Source: Paenibacillus sinopodophylli
Lineage (GTDB): Bacteria; Bacillota; Bacilli; Paenibacillales; Paenibacillaceae
Assembly: GCF_005930355.1 (NCBI RefSeq)
Contig: NZ_VDBO01000001.1
Location: 1,275,339 to 1,339,338, forward strand
Length of the DNA stretch: 64,000 nt
Direction of reading: 5' to 3'
The position numbers and the translations under genes are program-made. Below, in pieces: positions 31,213 through 41,234 of this stretch (position 1 is the first letter of the stretch; each line of letters opens with the position of its first letter). Under the pieces are notes generated by a model. That model was given only the letters and a program-made list of their open reading frames with translations, had not been told where the DNA came from and searched no databases.

Positions 31213-32121
31213 ATGAATATTGAGCAGTTGAAACACATCGTAAAGATAGCTCACACGGGATCTATGTCCCTTGCATCCAACGAGTTGCACGTTACGCAAT
31301 CGGCATTATCCCAATCGGTGTCAAGACTGGAGAAGGAGCTTGGCTTAATCATCTTTAAACGTTCCAAGGCTGGAGCAGCAGCGACGCCAGAAGGAAAAAA
31401 AGTAATTGCTAAAGCGTTGAAAGCGCTTCAAGCAATCGACGAGATGGAGAAACTTGCCGAACATGAGCAGCATATAGGTAACAGTGAGTTGGATATCGCA
31501 ACGTTTCCTGGTCTGATGCCCATCATGGTCAAAATGCTTGCCGCGCTCAAAAAAGAGTATCCGTTATTGCGAATTAACATTGAAGAAAACGTCTCGACCG
31601 CTATTGTGAAAGACATTCGTGCCGGCAGGATCGGGCTTGGCCTTGTCGCCATGTATGAGGATGAAGTGGAGCAAGCCGCAGGGGTAATGTTCGATCCAAT
31701 CGTTCAAGGCAAGCTGGTTGTATGCGCAAACCGAAATTCGAGGGCCGCGAAAAACAAAACGATTCATCCCAAGGATCTGTGCAATTACAATTTGGTCTTG
31801 TATCACGATAAATTTGTCGAGGACTTTGTAGCGGATTTGACATTGGAATACGGTGAACTGCCGATCTTATTTACGACGAATAACGCGGAAGCGATCCGAA
31901 CATCGCTGCATGAAGATTTTGCGATTACGATCGGCCACGACTTTTCCTTTAAGGGCCAGCATGAATACTTGGCGGAGGGACTCTCTCTGGTCGAGATAGC
32001 GCCTTTCCCCCAGCGCAAGATGGTTGTGGGCTGGATCAAAACTTACAAAAAACAAATGTCTTTGCTGTATGAGCATTGCATTCAGAAGTTCAAGCATGAG
32101 CTAGACAATGTCCGGATATGA
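31213..32121 (+). CDS. LysR family transcriptional regulator
   Basis: A 302-residue regulator. The start at 31213 follows GGAG; an in-frame ATG at 31195 has no site. The winged helix-turn-helix is at the N terminus (IEQLKHIVKIAHTGSMSLAS, ELHVTQSALSQSVSRLEKEL). The effector-binding domain starts near residue 90. Divergent placement to the dehydrogenase suggests that it regulates that gene; the inducer is unknown. Confidence 0.92.
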   Translation: MNIEQLKHIVKIAHTGSMSLASNELHVTQSALSQSVSRLEKELGLIIFKRSKAGAAATPEGKKVIAKALKALQAIDEMEKLAEHEQHIGNSELDIATFPGLMPIMVKMLAALKKEYPLLRINIEENVSTAIVKDIRAGRIGLGLVAMYEDEVEQAAGVMFDPIVQGKLVVCANRNSRAAKNKTIHPKDLCNYNLVLYHDKFVEDFVADLTLEYGELPILFTTNNAEAIRTSLHEDFAITIGHDFSFKGQHEYLAEGLSLVEIAPFPQRKMVVGWIKTYKKQMSLLYEHCIQKFKHELDNVRI

Positions 32122-32274
32122 TTGTAACGCATCTCGTTAAAGTGCATAATCAATAGCTTTCATTCTTGCTTATTAAGCTTAAATTTATTATTCTTTTTTA
32201 CAACAAGTGCAACAATTCCCTCCCTCTTACCGTCGAATAATTAGCTATAGCAAATAACAAGATGAGGTGACCAC

Positions 32275-33237
32275 ATGAAAAAACGTTCTCTATTAATCGT
32301 AACACTAGTTGCAATGATGTTATTCACACTGGGACAAAGCGTTTGGGCATTCAAGGACGTAAAGTCTGATTCAAACGAGCAAAAGATCGCGGAGCTTAAA
32401 AAATTGGGCATCATTAGCGGAGACAAACAGGATAACTTCAATCCAAAGGGTAACCTTACTTACGCACAAGGTGTTTCCTTGATTGTCAAAGGCTTGGACC
32501 TGAACATCGACAACATCCGTTTCATCAGAGCACCTGAAACAAGTGACTATTTCACAAATCTCAAAAATGATGCTTGGTACTCAGATGCCTTCATTATCGC
32601 TAGCCTGAACGGCCTGGAGATTCCAAAAACAATTAAAGCCAATGACGTCATGAGTCGTGAGCAATTTGCACATCATCTATTCAAAGCAATCCTGAAAAAA
32701 GGCGATTATGCTTTCATCGAGATCTTCATGCTGCTTGCGGATGAAGCTGACGTCAACAAAGATTATATGGACAGCATTCAGAAGCTAATTATTAGTAAGG
32801 TCGTAACATTGGACAAAACCAATAAGTTCTATCCAAAGAAAGCCATCACGCGCAGCGAAGCGGCTGGTTGGCTCTATGACGCTATCCAATTCACAAAGGA
32901 CAACGCGCCTATCCCTAACCAGCCTGAACAGCCTAATTTCGAAACGAAGCTTACGGTTTCCGCAGTGAATGCAGATATCAACAAAGTAACGATCACTGCT
33001 CAAATGCCGCATCCAGGGTATGGCCTTCGAATTTCTTCCATCGGATTCGAAGGTGATCAGGCCGTTATCCATCTCGAGACGATCCTTCCCGATCCTGAAA
33101 GCATGTATCCTCAAGTCATAACAGAAGTATCCATTTCGACATATGTGGATGCAAAGCTTAAACCGGTACTGGCTGATGCTGCCGTTTCCAGCCCTGGATC
33201 TGCTGGCTCGGACAGCACTGGTATAATCGCGCAATAA
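32275..33237 (+). CDS. S-layer-homology protein with PrcB-like C terminus
   Basis: A 320-residue exported protein. The signal peptide ends at about VWA (residue 25). Three SLH domains follow: FKDVKSDSNEQKIAELKKLG, then about residues 90-145 (WYSDAFIIASLNGL), then about 160-210 (ITRSEAAGWLYDAI). They would anchor it to secondary cell-wall polymer. Residues about 225-300 (HPGYGLRISSIGFEGDQAVI) resemble the small PrcB C-terminal beta domain. AGGTG lies before the ATG. The gene stands alone with a terminator. Confidence 0.85.
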   Translation: MKKRSLLIVTLVAMMLFTLGQSVWAFKDVKSDSNEQKIAELKKLGIISGDKQDNFNPKGNLTYAQGVSLIVKGLDLNIDNIRFIRAPETSDYFTNLKNDAWYSDAFIIASLNGLEIPKTIKANDVMSREQFAHHLFKAILKKGDYAFIEIFMLLADEADVNKDYMDSIQKLIISKVVTLDKTNKFYPKKAITRSEAAGWLYDAIQFTKDNAPIPNQPEQPNFETKLTVSAVNADINKVTITAQMPHPGYGLRISSIGFEGDQAVIHLETILPDPESMYPQVITEVSISTYVDAKLKPVLADAAVSSPGSAGSDSTGIIAQ

Positions 33238-33244
33238 ACCAATT

Positions 33245-33304
33245 AAAGAGGCTTCTCTTCATCTTCGAACCTTTTCGTTCAAAGATATAGAGAAGCCTTT
33301 TCTT
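33245..33304. terminator. bidirectional terminator
   Basis: A long imperfect stem AAGAGGCTTCTCTT ... AGAGAAGCCTTTT between the convergent SLH and ung genes. Confidence 0.85.
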
Positions 33305-33999
33305 TATTGGCTGACGAGATCAGCTAGCATAGGTATTGACCAATTGACAGGCTTGCTCCCAACTTGAGTGAGAAAGGCATTTGCCCTCGAAAATGGCCTG
33401 CTTCCGAAAAAACCTTTGCGTGCCGCAAATGGACTTGGGTGTGGAGAAGAAATAATCAAATGCTTGTCCGTATGGATGGCACTTGCTTTGGCTTCAGCAT
33501 TCTTTCCCCATAGCATAAAGACGACTGGATGCTCTCTCTTATTCAGAGCGGCAATGATGGCATCGGTAAACAGCTCCCACCCCATTCCCTGATGGGTATT
33601 CGGTTTGCCGGCTTCCACAGTAAGCACCGTATTCAGCAGCAGGACGCCTTGCCGCGCCCATGCTTCAAGGCTACCATGGTCTGGCGCTGGAACGCCTATA
33701 TCCGACTCCAACTCTTTATAGATGTTTTTGAGCGAGGGCGGCACCTTCATGCCCGGCTGGACGGAGAAGCTAAGTCCGTGTGCTTGCTGCGGCCCATGGT
33801 ACGGATCTTGTCCTAAAATAACCACTTTCGTTTGTTCATAGGATGTATAATCAAGTGCATTAAATATATCAGATTTATCCGGGTAGATCGTTGTGCTCTC
33901 ATAAAGTCCGTCAAGCTTCCCCAGAAGCTCGCGCATATAAGGGGCATCAAGCTCATTGTTCAACTGCTGAGACCAGCCTGCTCCTAGCTCTATCGTCAT
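33304..33999 (-). CDS. ung: uracil-DNA glycosylase
   Basis: Family 1 uracil-DNA glycosylase that removes uracil from DNA in base excision repair; 231 residues from the ATG at 33999 (AAGGGAAG site). The water-activating loop GQDPYHG is near residue 63 and the DNA-intercalating HPSPFAARKGFFGS loop near 187. An upstream in-frame start would lie inside the lacI terminator and is rejected. This is a complete chromosomal gene. Confidence 0.97.
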   Translation of the reverse strand: MTIELGAGWSQQLNNELDAPYMRELLGKLDGLYESTTIYPDKSDIFNALDYTSYEQTKVVILGQDPYHGPQQAHGLSFSVQPGMKVPPSLKNIYKELESDIGVPAPDHGSLEAWARQGVLLLNTVLTVEAGKPNTHQGMGWELFTDAIIAALNKREHPVVFMLWGKNAEAKASAIHTDKHLIISSPHPSPFAARKGFFGSRPFSRANAFLTQVGSKPVNWSIPMLADLVSQ

Positions 34000-34036
34000 T
34001 ACATCGCTTCCCTTCTTTGCCTCATGGTGTGGAACA

Positions 34037-34089
34037 AAAAAGCTCCTTCGCATATGCCTGATCGCTCAGATCGATGCGAAGGAGCTTCG
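34037..34089 (-). terminator. terminator of the lacI-type gene
   Basis: Minus-strand 14-bp stem (AAGCTCCTTCGCAT with ATGCGAAGGAGCTT) with a 20-base loop, followed by six T. Confidence 0.88.
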
Positions 34090-34145
34090 AATAGCCTTGT
34101 CTTAACCATCATTTAATCCTTATTCTAACATATCTCGGCATGATC

Positions 34146-35162
34146 CTACAATGTCGAAGTCGATTGTACAGCAGCCGTAGACTGTCGCACAATAAGTTCT
34201 GTACGCAGCAATATTCGCTGCTTGGCATCATGTCCATGTGTAATCTGTCCTAGAAGCAAATCAACGGCAGACTCACCCAATTGATCCATTGGCTGTGCAA
34301 TAGAAGTAAGCGACGGGCTTGTGACCGAAGCTAATAACGTATTGTCGAAGCTAACAATTGAAAGCGCTGAGGGAACCTCAATACTGGATTCCTTCGCGGC
34401 CTGCAGCGCACCAACCGCTAACAAATCATTGAAACAAAATAGCGCTGAAGGCCGCTCCTCGCCTCTAAACAGCTCTATCATTCGTGCTTTCCCGTCTTCA
34501 AGCCCATTCCGGCAAGAGACTATATTCGATTCGAGGAGAGTAAGTCCTGCTCTGCCGAGTGTCTCTCTGAAGCCGCGAAGTCGTTCCCGGCTGCTGCTAA
34601 TAAGCAGACTCTCGGTCAACACTGCAATCTGTTTATGTCCAAGTGTCAGCAGATGCTCAGCTGCAAGGCACCCGCCCATATAGTCGTCCGCGACTACCGT
34701 AGCAACTTGCAAGGAAGAAACCTCGCGTCCAATAACGACGATAGGAAGGCTTGAGCTCATATCCTCCAGCATCGTTTGATTATCAAATCCAGTTCCGATA
34801 ATAATGCCGTCCACACGTTTCTGCTTCAGCACGTTCATATATCTCTCGACACGCTCATCCTTATTATCCGTGCTGCAAATGATCACGCTATAGCCGAATT
34901 GATGACCGCGATCCTCTACTGCTCGTGCAACTTCAGCGAAAAATGGATTGGCTATATCGGGAATTAGAAGCCCTAGCGTGTATGTTTGCTTGCTGGTCAG
35001 CGCAGTTGCAATTGCACTAGGCTGATATTGCAGCCGCTGCATAATGGCAAAAATTTGATTGCGCCGCTCCGCACTTATTTTGCCTTTGGCATTGATGACC
35101 TTCGATACGGTTGCGATTGAAACACCAGCTTCTCTAGCTACATCATAAATGGTCGCTTTCAT
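34146..35162 (-). CDS. LacI family regulator of the polysaccharide locus
   Basis: A 338-residue repressor. The N-terminal helix-turn-helix is TIYDVAREAGVSIATVSKVI and the hinge helix is in YQPSAIATALTSKQT. The periplasmic-binding-protein-like core starts at YTLGLLIPDIANPFFAE. The start at 35162 is chosen because AGGA is six bases upstream. It follows the GH105-like gene in the same orientation after about 90 bp. Likely operators are the AAGCGCT dyads at 42918-42931 and 45403-45416; its sugar ligand is unknown. Confidence 0.93.
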   Translation of the reverse strand: MKATIYDVAREAGVSIATVSKVINAKGKISAERRNQIFAIMQRLQYQPSAIATALTSKQTYTLGLLIPDIANPFFAEVARAVEDRGHQFGYSVIICSTDNKDERVERYMNVLKQKRVDGIIIGTGFDNQTMLEDMSSSLPIVVIGREVSSLQVATVVADDYMGGCLAAEHLLTLGHKQIAVLTESLLISSSRERLRGFRETLGRAGLTLLESNIVSCRNGLEDGKARMIELFRGEERPSALFCFNDLLAVGALQAAKESSIEVPSALSIVSFDNTLLASVTSPSLTSIAQPMDQLGESAVDLLLGQITHGHDAKQRILLRTELIVRQSTAAVQSTSTL

Positions 35163-35251
35163 TCTCATTCCTCGCTCGCAAAATTAGCTTATATTCTATT
35201 ATGCTCAGAGCGGTTATGAAATGGCAATCTTTTCTTAATCAGCTTAAATCT

Positions 35252-37486
35252 TCATATCCGTATATGTGATTTCAAACGGCCAATCTCGACTCCTGCCAGC
35301 ATCATAATGCCAATGCCATGATTATCATTAAGGACCGTTCTCAGATCATACATGTAATAATCGGGAGAGAAGGAGTATCGCGAGCCGCTGCACACACCGA
35401 ATACGTTGCCTTTCTTATCAATGGCTTTGCTCGTTAATCCCCGCCATGCCAGCATTGCTACGTTTGTATAATACTCCGTCTGCTTCAACCAGCCGAAACG
35501 AACACCGCGGGCTATTGCGTACGCAAACATTGCCGTGCAGGATGCTTCCTCGTAGGCTTCATTCTGATTCAGCACCTGCCTCCAAAGACCTGACTCACAC
35601 TGCAGAGCAGCAACGCCAGCACACATCTCAGCAAAAAACGATTCTAGCAGCGGCCTATCGCTATGATCCAGCGGGAGCTTCTCTAACAGCTCGGATAATG
35701 AAAATAAGCACCAGCCATTTCCGCGTCCCCAAGGCACTAGCGTCGCTTTTCCATATTTGAAGTCAAACACATGGGACATTAATGCTTCGTCTTTCATAAA
35801 CAAATAGTTTTTGAACAATAAGAATTGCTGAGCCGCCTCATTAAGAGGTCGCTGATCTCCTGTTGCCTGTGCGTAGCGGATTAGGAAAGGCGCGCTCATA
35901 TACAAATCATCTGCCCACATCGTATTGGCAGAATAATCGCCTTCACATTGCCGGTAGAAAGCGCCGTCCTCTTTCCGTTCCAGCTTTTGGAGCATAAACT
36001 CGGCGATTCGATCGGCGATGCGCAAAAAAGTTTGATCCTGTGTATACGAGTACGCTTCCAGCATGGCTGAGCCGAAAGAACCACAATTATCAAGCATGCG
36101 GATTAATACGAGCTGATGATTGAGAGAAGGAAACCCGTACTCTTCTTTGTCCCACATCGAATAATCATACATATTCGTACAGCTGCGGATATGTCCTAGA
36201 GCATAATCGAGCAAATCCTGTCGCTCAAGCTCGCTTGCCGTTTTTAATAGCCCATACATCGTAACACCGAGCGGATAATCCCAGCGGCCATAATTCGTTG
36301 CACTGCCTGTCGTCCATTTGTTGCTTAGCATAGCATTCTCATAGTATGGTCGTACGCGCGTATGCGGAGCATCTACCGTCCAATAGGTGAAGCAAGTTGA
36401 ATGCTCTATGTTCACGTTTGTTCGAAATAGAGCGGCTGTCGAGCATACAGATGCCGGATCAAATCGTTCTTCCGGATCAAGCGGTCCTGCAAATAACCAT
36501 TTTCCATCATAGCCATGAACAGCTGCTGGAGATTCTAGCTCCACAACACTTCCATCTGTTAGCACACGCAGCTCAAACCCCCAGCCACTTAGTCCGCTTA
36601 CCGTATGCACAAGCAATTCACTGTTGCCTGCTGGGGCTTTACTTACAACTCGGAATTTTCCAGCCTCAGCTAGTGTTGCGACTAACTGGCCGCCAAGCCA
36701 TACTTTCGTAGCACCATAAGCAACCCCTTCGAGGACAATCTCCGCTGCACTAGCAGGCAGCGAAAGCTTTGACCAGCCAAATGCGGCAGAAGGGCTGGAT
36801 GGACGTCCGAATAAGCGCTCGCAGTTCGGACGCGCTCGCTCCTCATCCGACCATTTCGTACGTGGATACCAAGTGAGCGGGCTTGCTTCTTCGGATTCTC
36901 CTATAAAATTGACGCTGCCATATTCGCTCATTAACGATTCATTCACTGGCTCAGAATAAACCCACCCTGCACTACCAGAGCGTTCTACAAACGGCGACAG
37001 CACTTGTAGAACACGTACCTTCGCCTCGTCAGCGCCAAATCGACAACCAAACCCGGCAACTGTATAGCGTGCTTCAATGACAATACGATTCCACCCTTTA
37101 CGAAATGACAGTGGAACGACTGCCCATGCATCAAGCTTCAGCTCATCCACAACAGTCGATTGATAAAGCAGCTCCTCATTTAAAAGCAGCTTTATCGGTC
37201 CGAACGGCTCTATAACACCATCAATTGAACGATCATCGTCACTCCACACAAGCCCATACACATAGGAGTATTGGCCATTTGCCGCGTTCGGAAGCTTTTC
37301 AGACAAATTCATGACATATAGTCCTTCATCCGTTTGCATAAAACTCGATTTGGAGAACGTACGCAGCGCATGCGGCACAGCAGGGTTCGCCCCAACATAA
37401 CGGCCTGCCAGCACCTCTAGCATTCGTTTGTCATCGTCCCCGTACCAATACCGGCCACCTTCCCGCTCTTCAAAGTATACGCTCAT
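35252..37486 (-). CDS. GH105-like unsaturated glycuronyl hydrolase with N-terminal beta domains
   Basis: A 744-residue cytoplasmic enzyme with no signal peptide. Residues 1-370 are beta-rich, probably two sandwich domains. Residues about 380-740 form an alpha/alpha barrel of the GH88/GH105 type: NYGRWDYPLGVTMYGLL, TMWADDLYMSAPFLIRYAQA (the aspartates are the likely acid/base), WGRGNGWCLFSLSELLEKLP and GLWRQVLNQNEAYEEASCTA. Members cleave the unsaturated uronate that a lyase leaves at the end of rhamnogalacturonan or similar oligosaccharides. It overlaps its upstream gene by 4 bp. Confidence 0.85.
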   Translation of the reverse strand: MSVYFEEREGGRYWYGDDDKRMLEVLAGRYVGANPAVPHALRTFSKSSFMQTDEGLYVMNLSEKLPNAANGQYSYVYGLVWSDDDRSIDGVIEPFGPIKLLLNEELLYQSTVVDELKLDAWAVVPLSFRKGWNRIVIEARYTVAGFGCRFGADEAKVRVLQVLSPFVERSGSAGWVYSEPVNESLMSEYGSVNFIGESEEASPLTWYPRTKWSDEERARPNCERLFGRPSSPSAAFGWSKLSLPASAAEIVLEGVAYGATKVWLGGQLVATLAEAGKFRVVSKAPAGNSELLVHTVSGLSGWGFELRVLTDGSVVELESPAAVHGYDGKWLFAGPLDPEERFDPASVCSTAALFRTNVNIEHSTCFTYWTVDAPHTRVRPYYENAMLSNKWTTGSATNYGRWDYPLGVTMYGLLKTASELERQDLLDYALGHIRSCTNMYDYSMWDKEEYGFPSLNHQLVLIRMLDNCGSFGSAMLEAYSYTQDQTFLRIADRIAEFMLQKLERKEDGAFYRQCEGDYSANTMWADDLYMSAPFLIRYAQATGDQRPLNEAAQQFLLFKNYLFMKDEALMSHVFDFKYGKATLVPWGRGNGWCLFSLSELLEKLPLDHSDRPLLESFFAEMCAGVAALQCESGLWRQVLNQNEAYEEASCTAMFAYAIARGVRFGWLKQTEYYTNVAMLAWRGLTSKAIDKKGNVFGVCSGSRYSFSPDYYMYDLRTVLNDNHGIGIMMLAGVEIGRLKSHIRI

Positions 37487-39273
37487 TTCGCCAGCTCCCC
37501 TTTTTCGGTGACCGCAAGGCCGAGCGACGAATCGTCTGACTCATTGGCTCCCGAGAGCTTAATATCAAAGGTTTTATGAAAAGGTGTCATCAGATTAACG
37601 ATTAACGTTTGGCAGCCTGCCGGTATGGCTGTATTTCTCAGCGATTTGACAAGATGCTCATGAGCTCCGCCATCAATTTCTATCCAGTCATCCCCTGCCG
37701 TGTACACGGCCTTCCCTTGTTTCCAGAAGAATGCGTCCTCTACAGCAACGACTCCATCGCCAGCTAATTGTCCTCCACCGCCAAAGACGAACACAACCTG
37801 TGTCATCAGGCTATCCGGCTCTGCACAAGTAAGCTCAAGCTGCCAGCCATGCTCGCTTCTCCTGAGCTCCGCCTCAATCCGGTTGGATTGCAAATGAGTC
37901 GATTCTCTCAAATGGTGCGGGAGCAAATACCAAGGGCTTATCGCATCTCCAGCTGATTTGGGCAGATCTTGCTCTTTTACCGGTCCGTAATACCCTTTGG
38001 ATTCGACGCCCGACAACTTGTAACCGTTTTCCAGCTTATGCAGCTCATTCATTTTGACATATCCCGGTTCGAAGGAGGTCGCGACTTGAACAGCGAGCAG
38101 GCTTGCTTCTCCGTGCCTTAGTGCAAACATTGAGTTCGATTCGGCCATAACCGTCAAGCTTGTTTGCCCTGCTCGTTCACGAGCAACCGGTGCCCCGAAA
38201 TCAGGGTGCAGTCGGCTATGATAAATGATGCCGTGATGACCAGCTTCGTCCATCTGACTCAAATACCGCTCGCGCTCAAAATCTTGATTGATCATAACCT
38301 GGTAGCTAGTCGGCAGCTTGGCAGGGGAAATCGGTTGTTCACGCAATTCAGGCCGCAGCATATAGCTTATTAAAGCGTTGTTAGGCAGCCAGCCCGGATG
38401 GTTGAGCGTCTGACTTGCAAGCTCAGCAATCGCCTCGAAAACCGGATCCTGATCCTTAACCGCCATTAGTCTGCTGATAAGGAAATAACCATCCATCGTA
38501 ATGCTATGGCCGAAATCCTGCCGCCCTGAATAATCGGTGACAACTTCTCCATTCGGATGAATCAAATAGGTCATCATTTTCAGATTGCGGCGAACGGGCT
38601 CTAGCAGCTCCGGCTTATCAAGCAGCTCCGCTGCATGGAACAGCATAATATCGCTGACGCTATTATAGATACCGTTGCTGCGTTCGGTCCACTCTCCATC
38701 CTCCGTAGCGTCCATTCCTTCAGCTAGCCATTGCTCTGCTCTCGCTTTTAGCTCTGAACGACCTGTCAGTTTGAACATAAAAGCAAGTGCCGCAGTCAGT
38801 ACCCAGCGATGATTAGGAGTATGACATCCGCCAGTCAACAATGCTGGTATCGTCCGCTCTAGAAAGAGCTGCGTATTGTCCGCTGCTTTCCGCAACGGTC
38901 CCCATTCGTCTGATCTAAGTAATTCATAAGCCTGAGCTAAGCCTACTACTACAAAAGCGGTATCTGGAGGTGAATGCATATTCGTCCAGCCAGGGGATAT
39001 CGTCCCGTCTGCATGCTGCATGCGCAGCATGAATTCCGTGCTAAGCTCCAGCTTATGTGCCAGCTCTTCATCATGATAATAGATAGATTCCTTGTTAATT
39101 AAAGCAGTGATCCAGAGTGCCATCACCATCGGTGTCCCGCCATGGCTAGGCCAAGCAATCCCATTCTCTACATCGGCAACACCGCCGTAATAGCGGTTCG
39201 AGGAATCCAAGACCTGCCGATCTGTCCCTTCCTTTACCCAGCTGTCATTTATGTTTATCAGCTTTCCGTACAT
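37483..39273 (-). CDS. alpha-toroid carbohydrate enzyme, family not recognised
   Basis: A 596-residue cytoplasmic protein. The first 330 residues are helical with repeated W and H motifs (AWPSHGGTPMVMALWITALI, HTPNHRWVLTAALAFMFKLT, YSGRQDFGHSITMDGYFLIS), like the alpha/alpha toroid of heparinase-type lyases and glycuronidases. The last 250 residues are beta-rich, with a glycine cluster (FVFGGGGQLAGDG). This combination suits a polysaccharide lyase or hydrolase acting on imported oligosaccharides. It is coupled to the GH105-like gene downstream and follows the transport genes. I cannot assign a CAZy family. Confidence 0.6.
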   Translation of the reverse strand: MYGKLININDSWVKEGTDRQVLDSSNRYYGGVADVENGIAWPSHGGTPMVMALWITALINKESIYYHDEELAHKLELSTEFMLRMQHADGTISPGWTNMHSPPDTAFVVVGLAQAYELLRSDEWGPLRKAADNTQLFLERTIPALLTGGCHTPNHRWVLTAALAFMFKLTGRSELKARAEQWLAEGMDATEDGEWTERSNGIYNSVSDIMLFHAAELLDKPELLEPVRRNLKMMTYLIHPNGEVVTDYSGRQDFGHSITMDGYFLISRLMAVKDQDPVFEAIAELASQTLNHPGWLPNNALISYMLRPELREQPISPAKLPTSYQVMINQDFERERYLSQMDEAGHHGIIYHSRLHPDFGAPVARERAGQTSLTVMAESNSMFALRHGEASLLAVQVATSFEPGYVKMNELHKLENGYKLSGVESKGYYGPVKEQDLPKSAGDAISPWYLLPHHLRESTHLQSNRIEAELRRSEHGWQLELTCAEPDSLMTQVVFVFGGGGQLAGDGVVAVEDAFFWKQGKAVYTAGDDWIEIDGGAHEHLVKSLRNTAIPAGCQTLIVNLMTPFHKTFDIKLSGANESDDSSLGLAVTEKGELAK

Positions 39274-39319
39274 CCGCTTCAGTCCTTCCCTTGCTTCTCA
39301 TTCTCATTTCAACATAAAG

Positions 39320-40192
39320 CTAACCTTTAACCGCGCCTAACATAACTCCGCTTACAAAGTAACGCTGCAGCCACGGATATACGATAAGAATAGGTACTGT
39401 TGCGAATATAACGCTTGCGGCTTTCAAGCTTTCAGGTACGACAGTAGCCATTTGCGACCCCTCCATCTGAATGAGCTCACTGACCATATTGTTCTGAATG
39501 AGCTGGTACAGCTTGAGCTGCAGCGGATAAAGCGACGGACTGTTGATATACATCAGAGTATCCGTAAACCCATTCCAGCGGCCAACCGCATAGAATAAGC
39601 TGAGAGTCGTAATGACAGGCAGTGACAATGGGATCATAATGCTAATTAAAGTCCGGAAATGGCTGCTGCCATCAATTTCGGCCGATTCTTCCAAGCTCTC
39701 GGGAATGTTATTGAAGAAAGAAATCAGAATAATCAGATAAAATGGATTAATAAGTCCCGGCAATATGAGCGCCCACATCGAGTCAAGCAATCCTAAATTT
39801 TTGATCAAAATATATTCTGGGATGATACCGCCGCTGAAAAACATCGTAATAACAACGACAAACATAAAAAGTTTACGTCCTCTTAGTTTCTTTTTCGCCA
39901 GTGGATATCCCATCGCGATTGTCAAAACCATACACATGACGGTAAAAATCACAGTTAGCAGGATCGTAAAGAAAAGAGAGCGAATCATCGCGGGGTCCAT
40001 AAAAACTTTCGAATAGGCTTCAAAATTCAAATCAATTGGAATTAAGCTTACCAGACCCGCCTGAATTGGTTTGACTGAACTTAACGAGATTGCCAATATA
40101 TGAAGAAATGGAGCCAGACATAGCAGCGTGCACAAGAGTAACACGATAAAATTTATTGTATCGAATACACGGTTAGCGGTTTGTTCTTTCAT
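39320..40192 (-). CDS. sugar ABC transporter permease, LplC/YtcP type
   Basis: A 290-residue inner-membrane permease of the MalG/LplC group, from the ATG at 40192 (GGAGCGGAC site). About six membrane helices are visible. The ATPase-contact EAA loop is EESAEIDGSSHFRTLISIMI followed by PLSLPVITTLS. The ending PWLQRYFVSGVMLGAVKG is typical of the LplC subgroup. It pairs with the permease at 40249-41151. No ATPase gene is in the locus; a shared MsmX-type ATPase probably serves it. Confidence 0.94.
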   Translation of the reverse strand: MKEQTANRVFDTINFIVLLLCTLLCLAPFLHILAISLSSVKPIQAGLVSLIPIDLNFEAYSKVFMDPAMIRSLFFTILLTVIFTVMCMVLTIAMGYPLAKKKLRGRKLFMFVVVITMFFSGGIIPEYILIKNLGLLDSMWALILPGLINPFYLIILISFFNNIPESLEESAEIDGSSHFRTLISIMIPLSLPVITTLSLFYAVGRWNGFTDTLMYINSPSLYPLQLKLYQLIQNNMVSELIQMEGSQMATVVPESLKAASVIFATVPILIVYPWLQRYFVSGVMLGAVKG

Positions 40193-40248
40193 AAAGTCCG
40201 CTCCTTTCAAATAGTCGCATGCAAGTGTAGATGGCATATTGCGAAAGA

Positions 40249-41151
40249 TTACAGGATGCTTTCATCCGTTAATTTCTTAGAAACATAATTGGAACCGAGT
40301 ACGAACACGAGGCCTACGACAGCTTGGAATAATCCAATTACCGTTGCGAGCGTGTACTGCCCGGATTGTATTCCAATTCGATAGACAAACGTACTTAACA
40401 CATCCGAATACTCCCGAACTGCCAAGTTCCCGATGACATACGGCCGTTCAAAGCCAATCGATATCATATGACCGAGATTTATTATGAGTAAGACAATAAT
40501 GGTTGGTTTGAGACCTGGCAGCGTAATATGCCAAATTCGTTTCAGCCTTCCCGCACCATCAATACCTGCTGCTTCGAACAGCTCCTTATTAATACCTGTG
40601 AGGGCGGCCAAATAAATGATGGTTCCCCAGCCGGCGCTTTGCCAAACACCAACAAGCAAATAGGTTACAAGCCAATCGTTTTTATCTGTTAGAAAAGGAA
40701 TAGCCTCTAAACCGACTGAAGTCAACAAATTGTTAATCATACCGGACTGTGTACCAAATACTTGGTAGACGATCCCGCCAATAATAACCCAAGAAATAAA
40801 ATGTGGAATATAAAGAATCGTTTGAGACAATTTTTTGAACCAAGCCGTTTTCAATTCATAAAGCATGATTGCCAGTATAAGAGGAGCAGGAAATGATACG
40901 AGCAAATCAAGGAAATTCAACATTAGCGTATTGCGCAGCGTTATATAGAAATCACGCATGCCGAATACTTCTTTAAACGCGTCAAACCCTATCCATTCAC
41001 TGCCATTAATACCCTGAAATAAATTGAAATCCTTAAATGCAATTTGTATACCGTAGATTGGTCCATATTTGAAAATAAGAAAATAGGACAACGGCAATAC
41101 AAGCAGCGCATACAGCTGCCAATATCTGCGGAAATAAACACCCATGCTCAC
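40249..41151 (-). CDS. sugar ABC transporter permease, LplB type
   Basis: A 300-residue permease of the LplB/UgpA group with a GTG start after AGGAGGCG. Typical segments are FLIFKYGPIYGIQIAFKDF at the first helix, the EAA loop FEAAGIDGAGRLKRIWHITL and the LPGLKPTIIVLLIINLG helix. It forms a heterodimer with the downstream permease. Gene order solute-binding protein, LplB, LplC is the usual one for oligosaccharide importers. Confidence 0.95.
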   Translation of the reverse strand: MSMGVYFRRYWQLYALLVLPLSYFLIFKYGPIYGIQIAFKDFNLFQGINGSEWIGFDAFKEVFGMRDFYITLRNTLMLNFLDLLVSFPAPLILAIMLYELKTAWFKKLSQTILYIPHFISWVIIGGIVYQVFGTQSGMINNLLTSVGLEAIPFLTDKNDWLVTYLLVGVWQSAGWGTIIYLAALTGINKELFEAAGIDGAGRLKRIWHITLPGLKPTIIVLLIINLGHMISIGFERPYVIGNLAVREYSDVLSTFVYRIGIQSGQYTLATVIGLFQAVVGLVFVLGSNYVSKKLTDESIL

Positions 41152-41234
41152 AGCGGTCGCCTCCTCTATCTATTAGGAGCCTGTGCAGGAATGCAGCCTA
41201 AGCCGATTCCTGCACATGTTCCAACTTGTTCGCT

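Noticed and set aside
32785..33234. Minus-strand 149-codon ORF over the SLH gene
   Set aside because: Antisense to a clear exported protein with signal peptide and SLH domains.
33304..34053. Longer uracil-DNA glycosylase start at 34053
   Set aside because: It lies inside the lacI terminator hairpin and lacks a ribosome site; 33999 fits the family N terminus.
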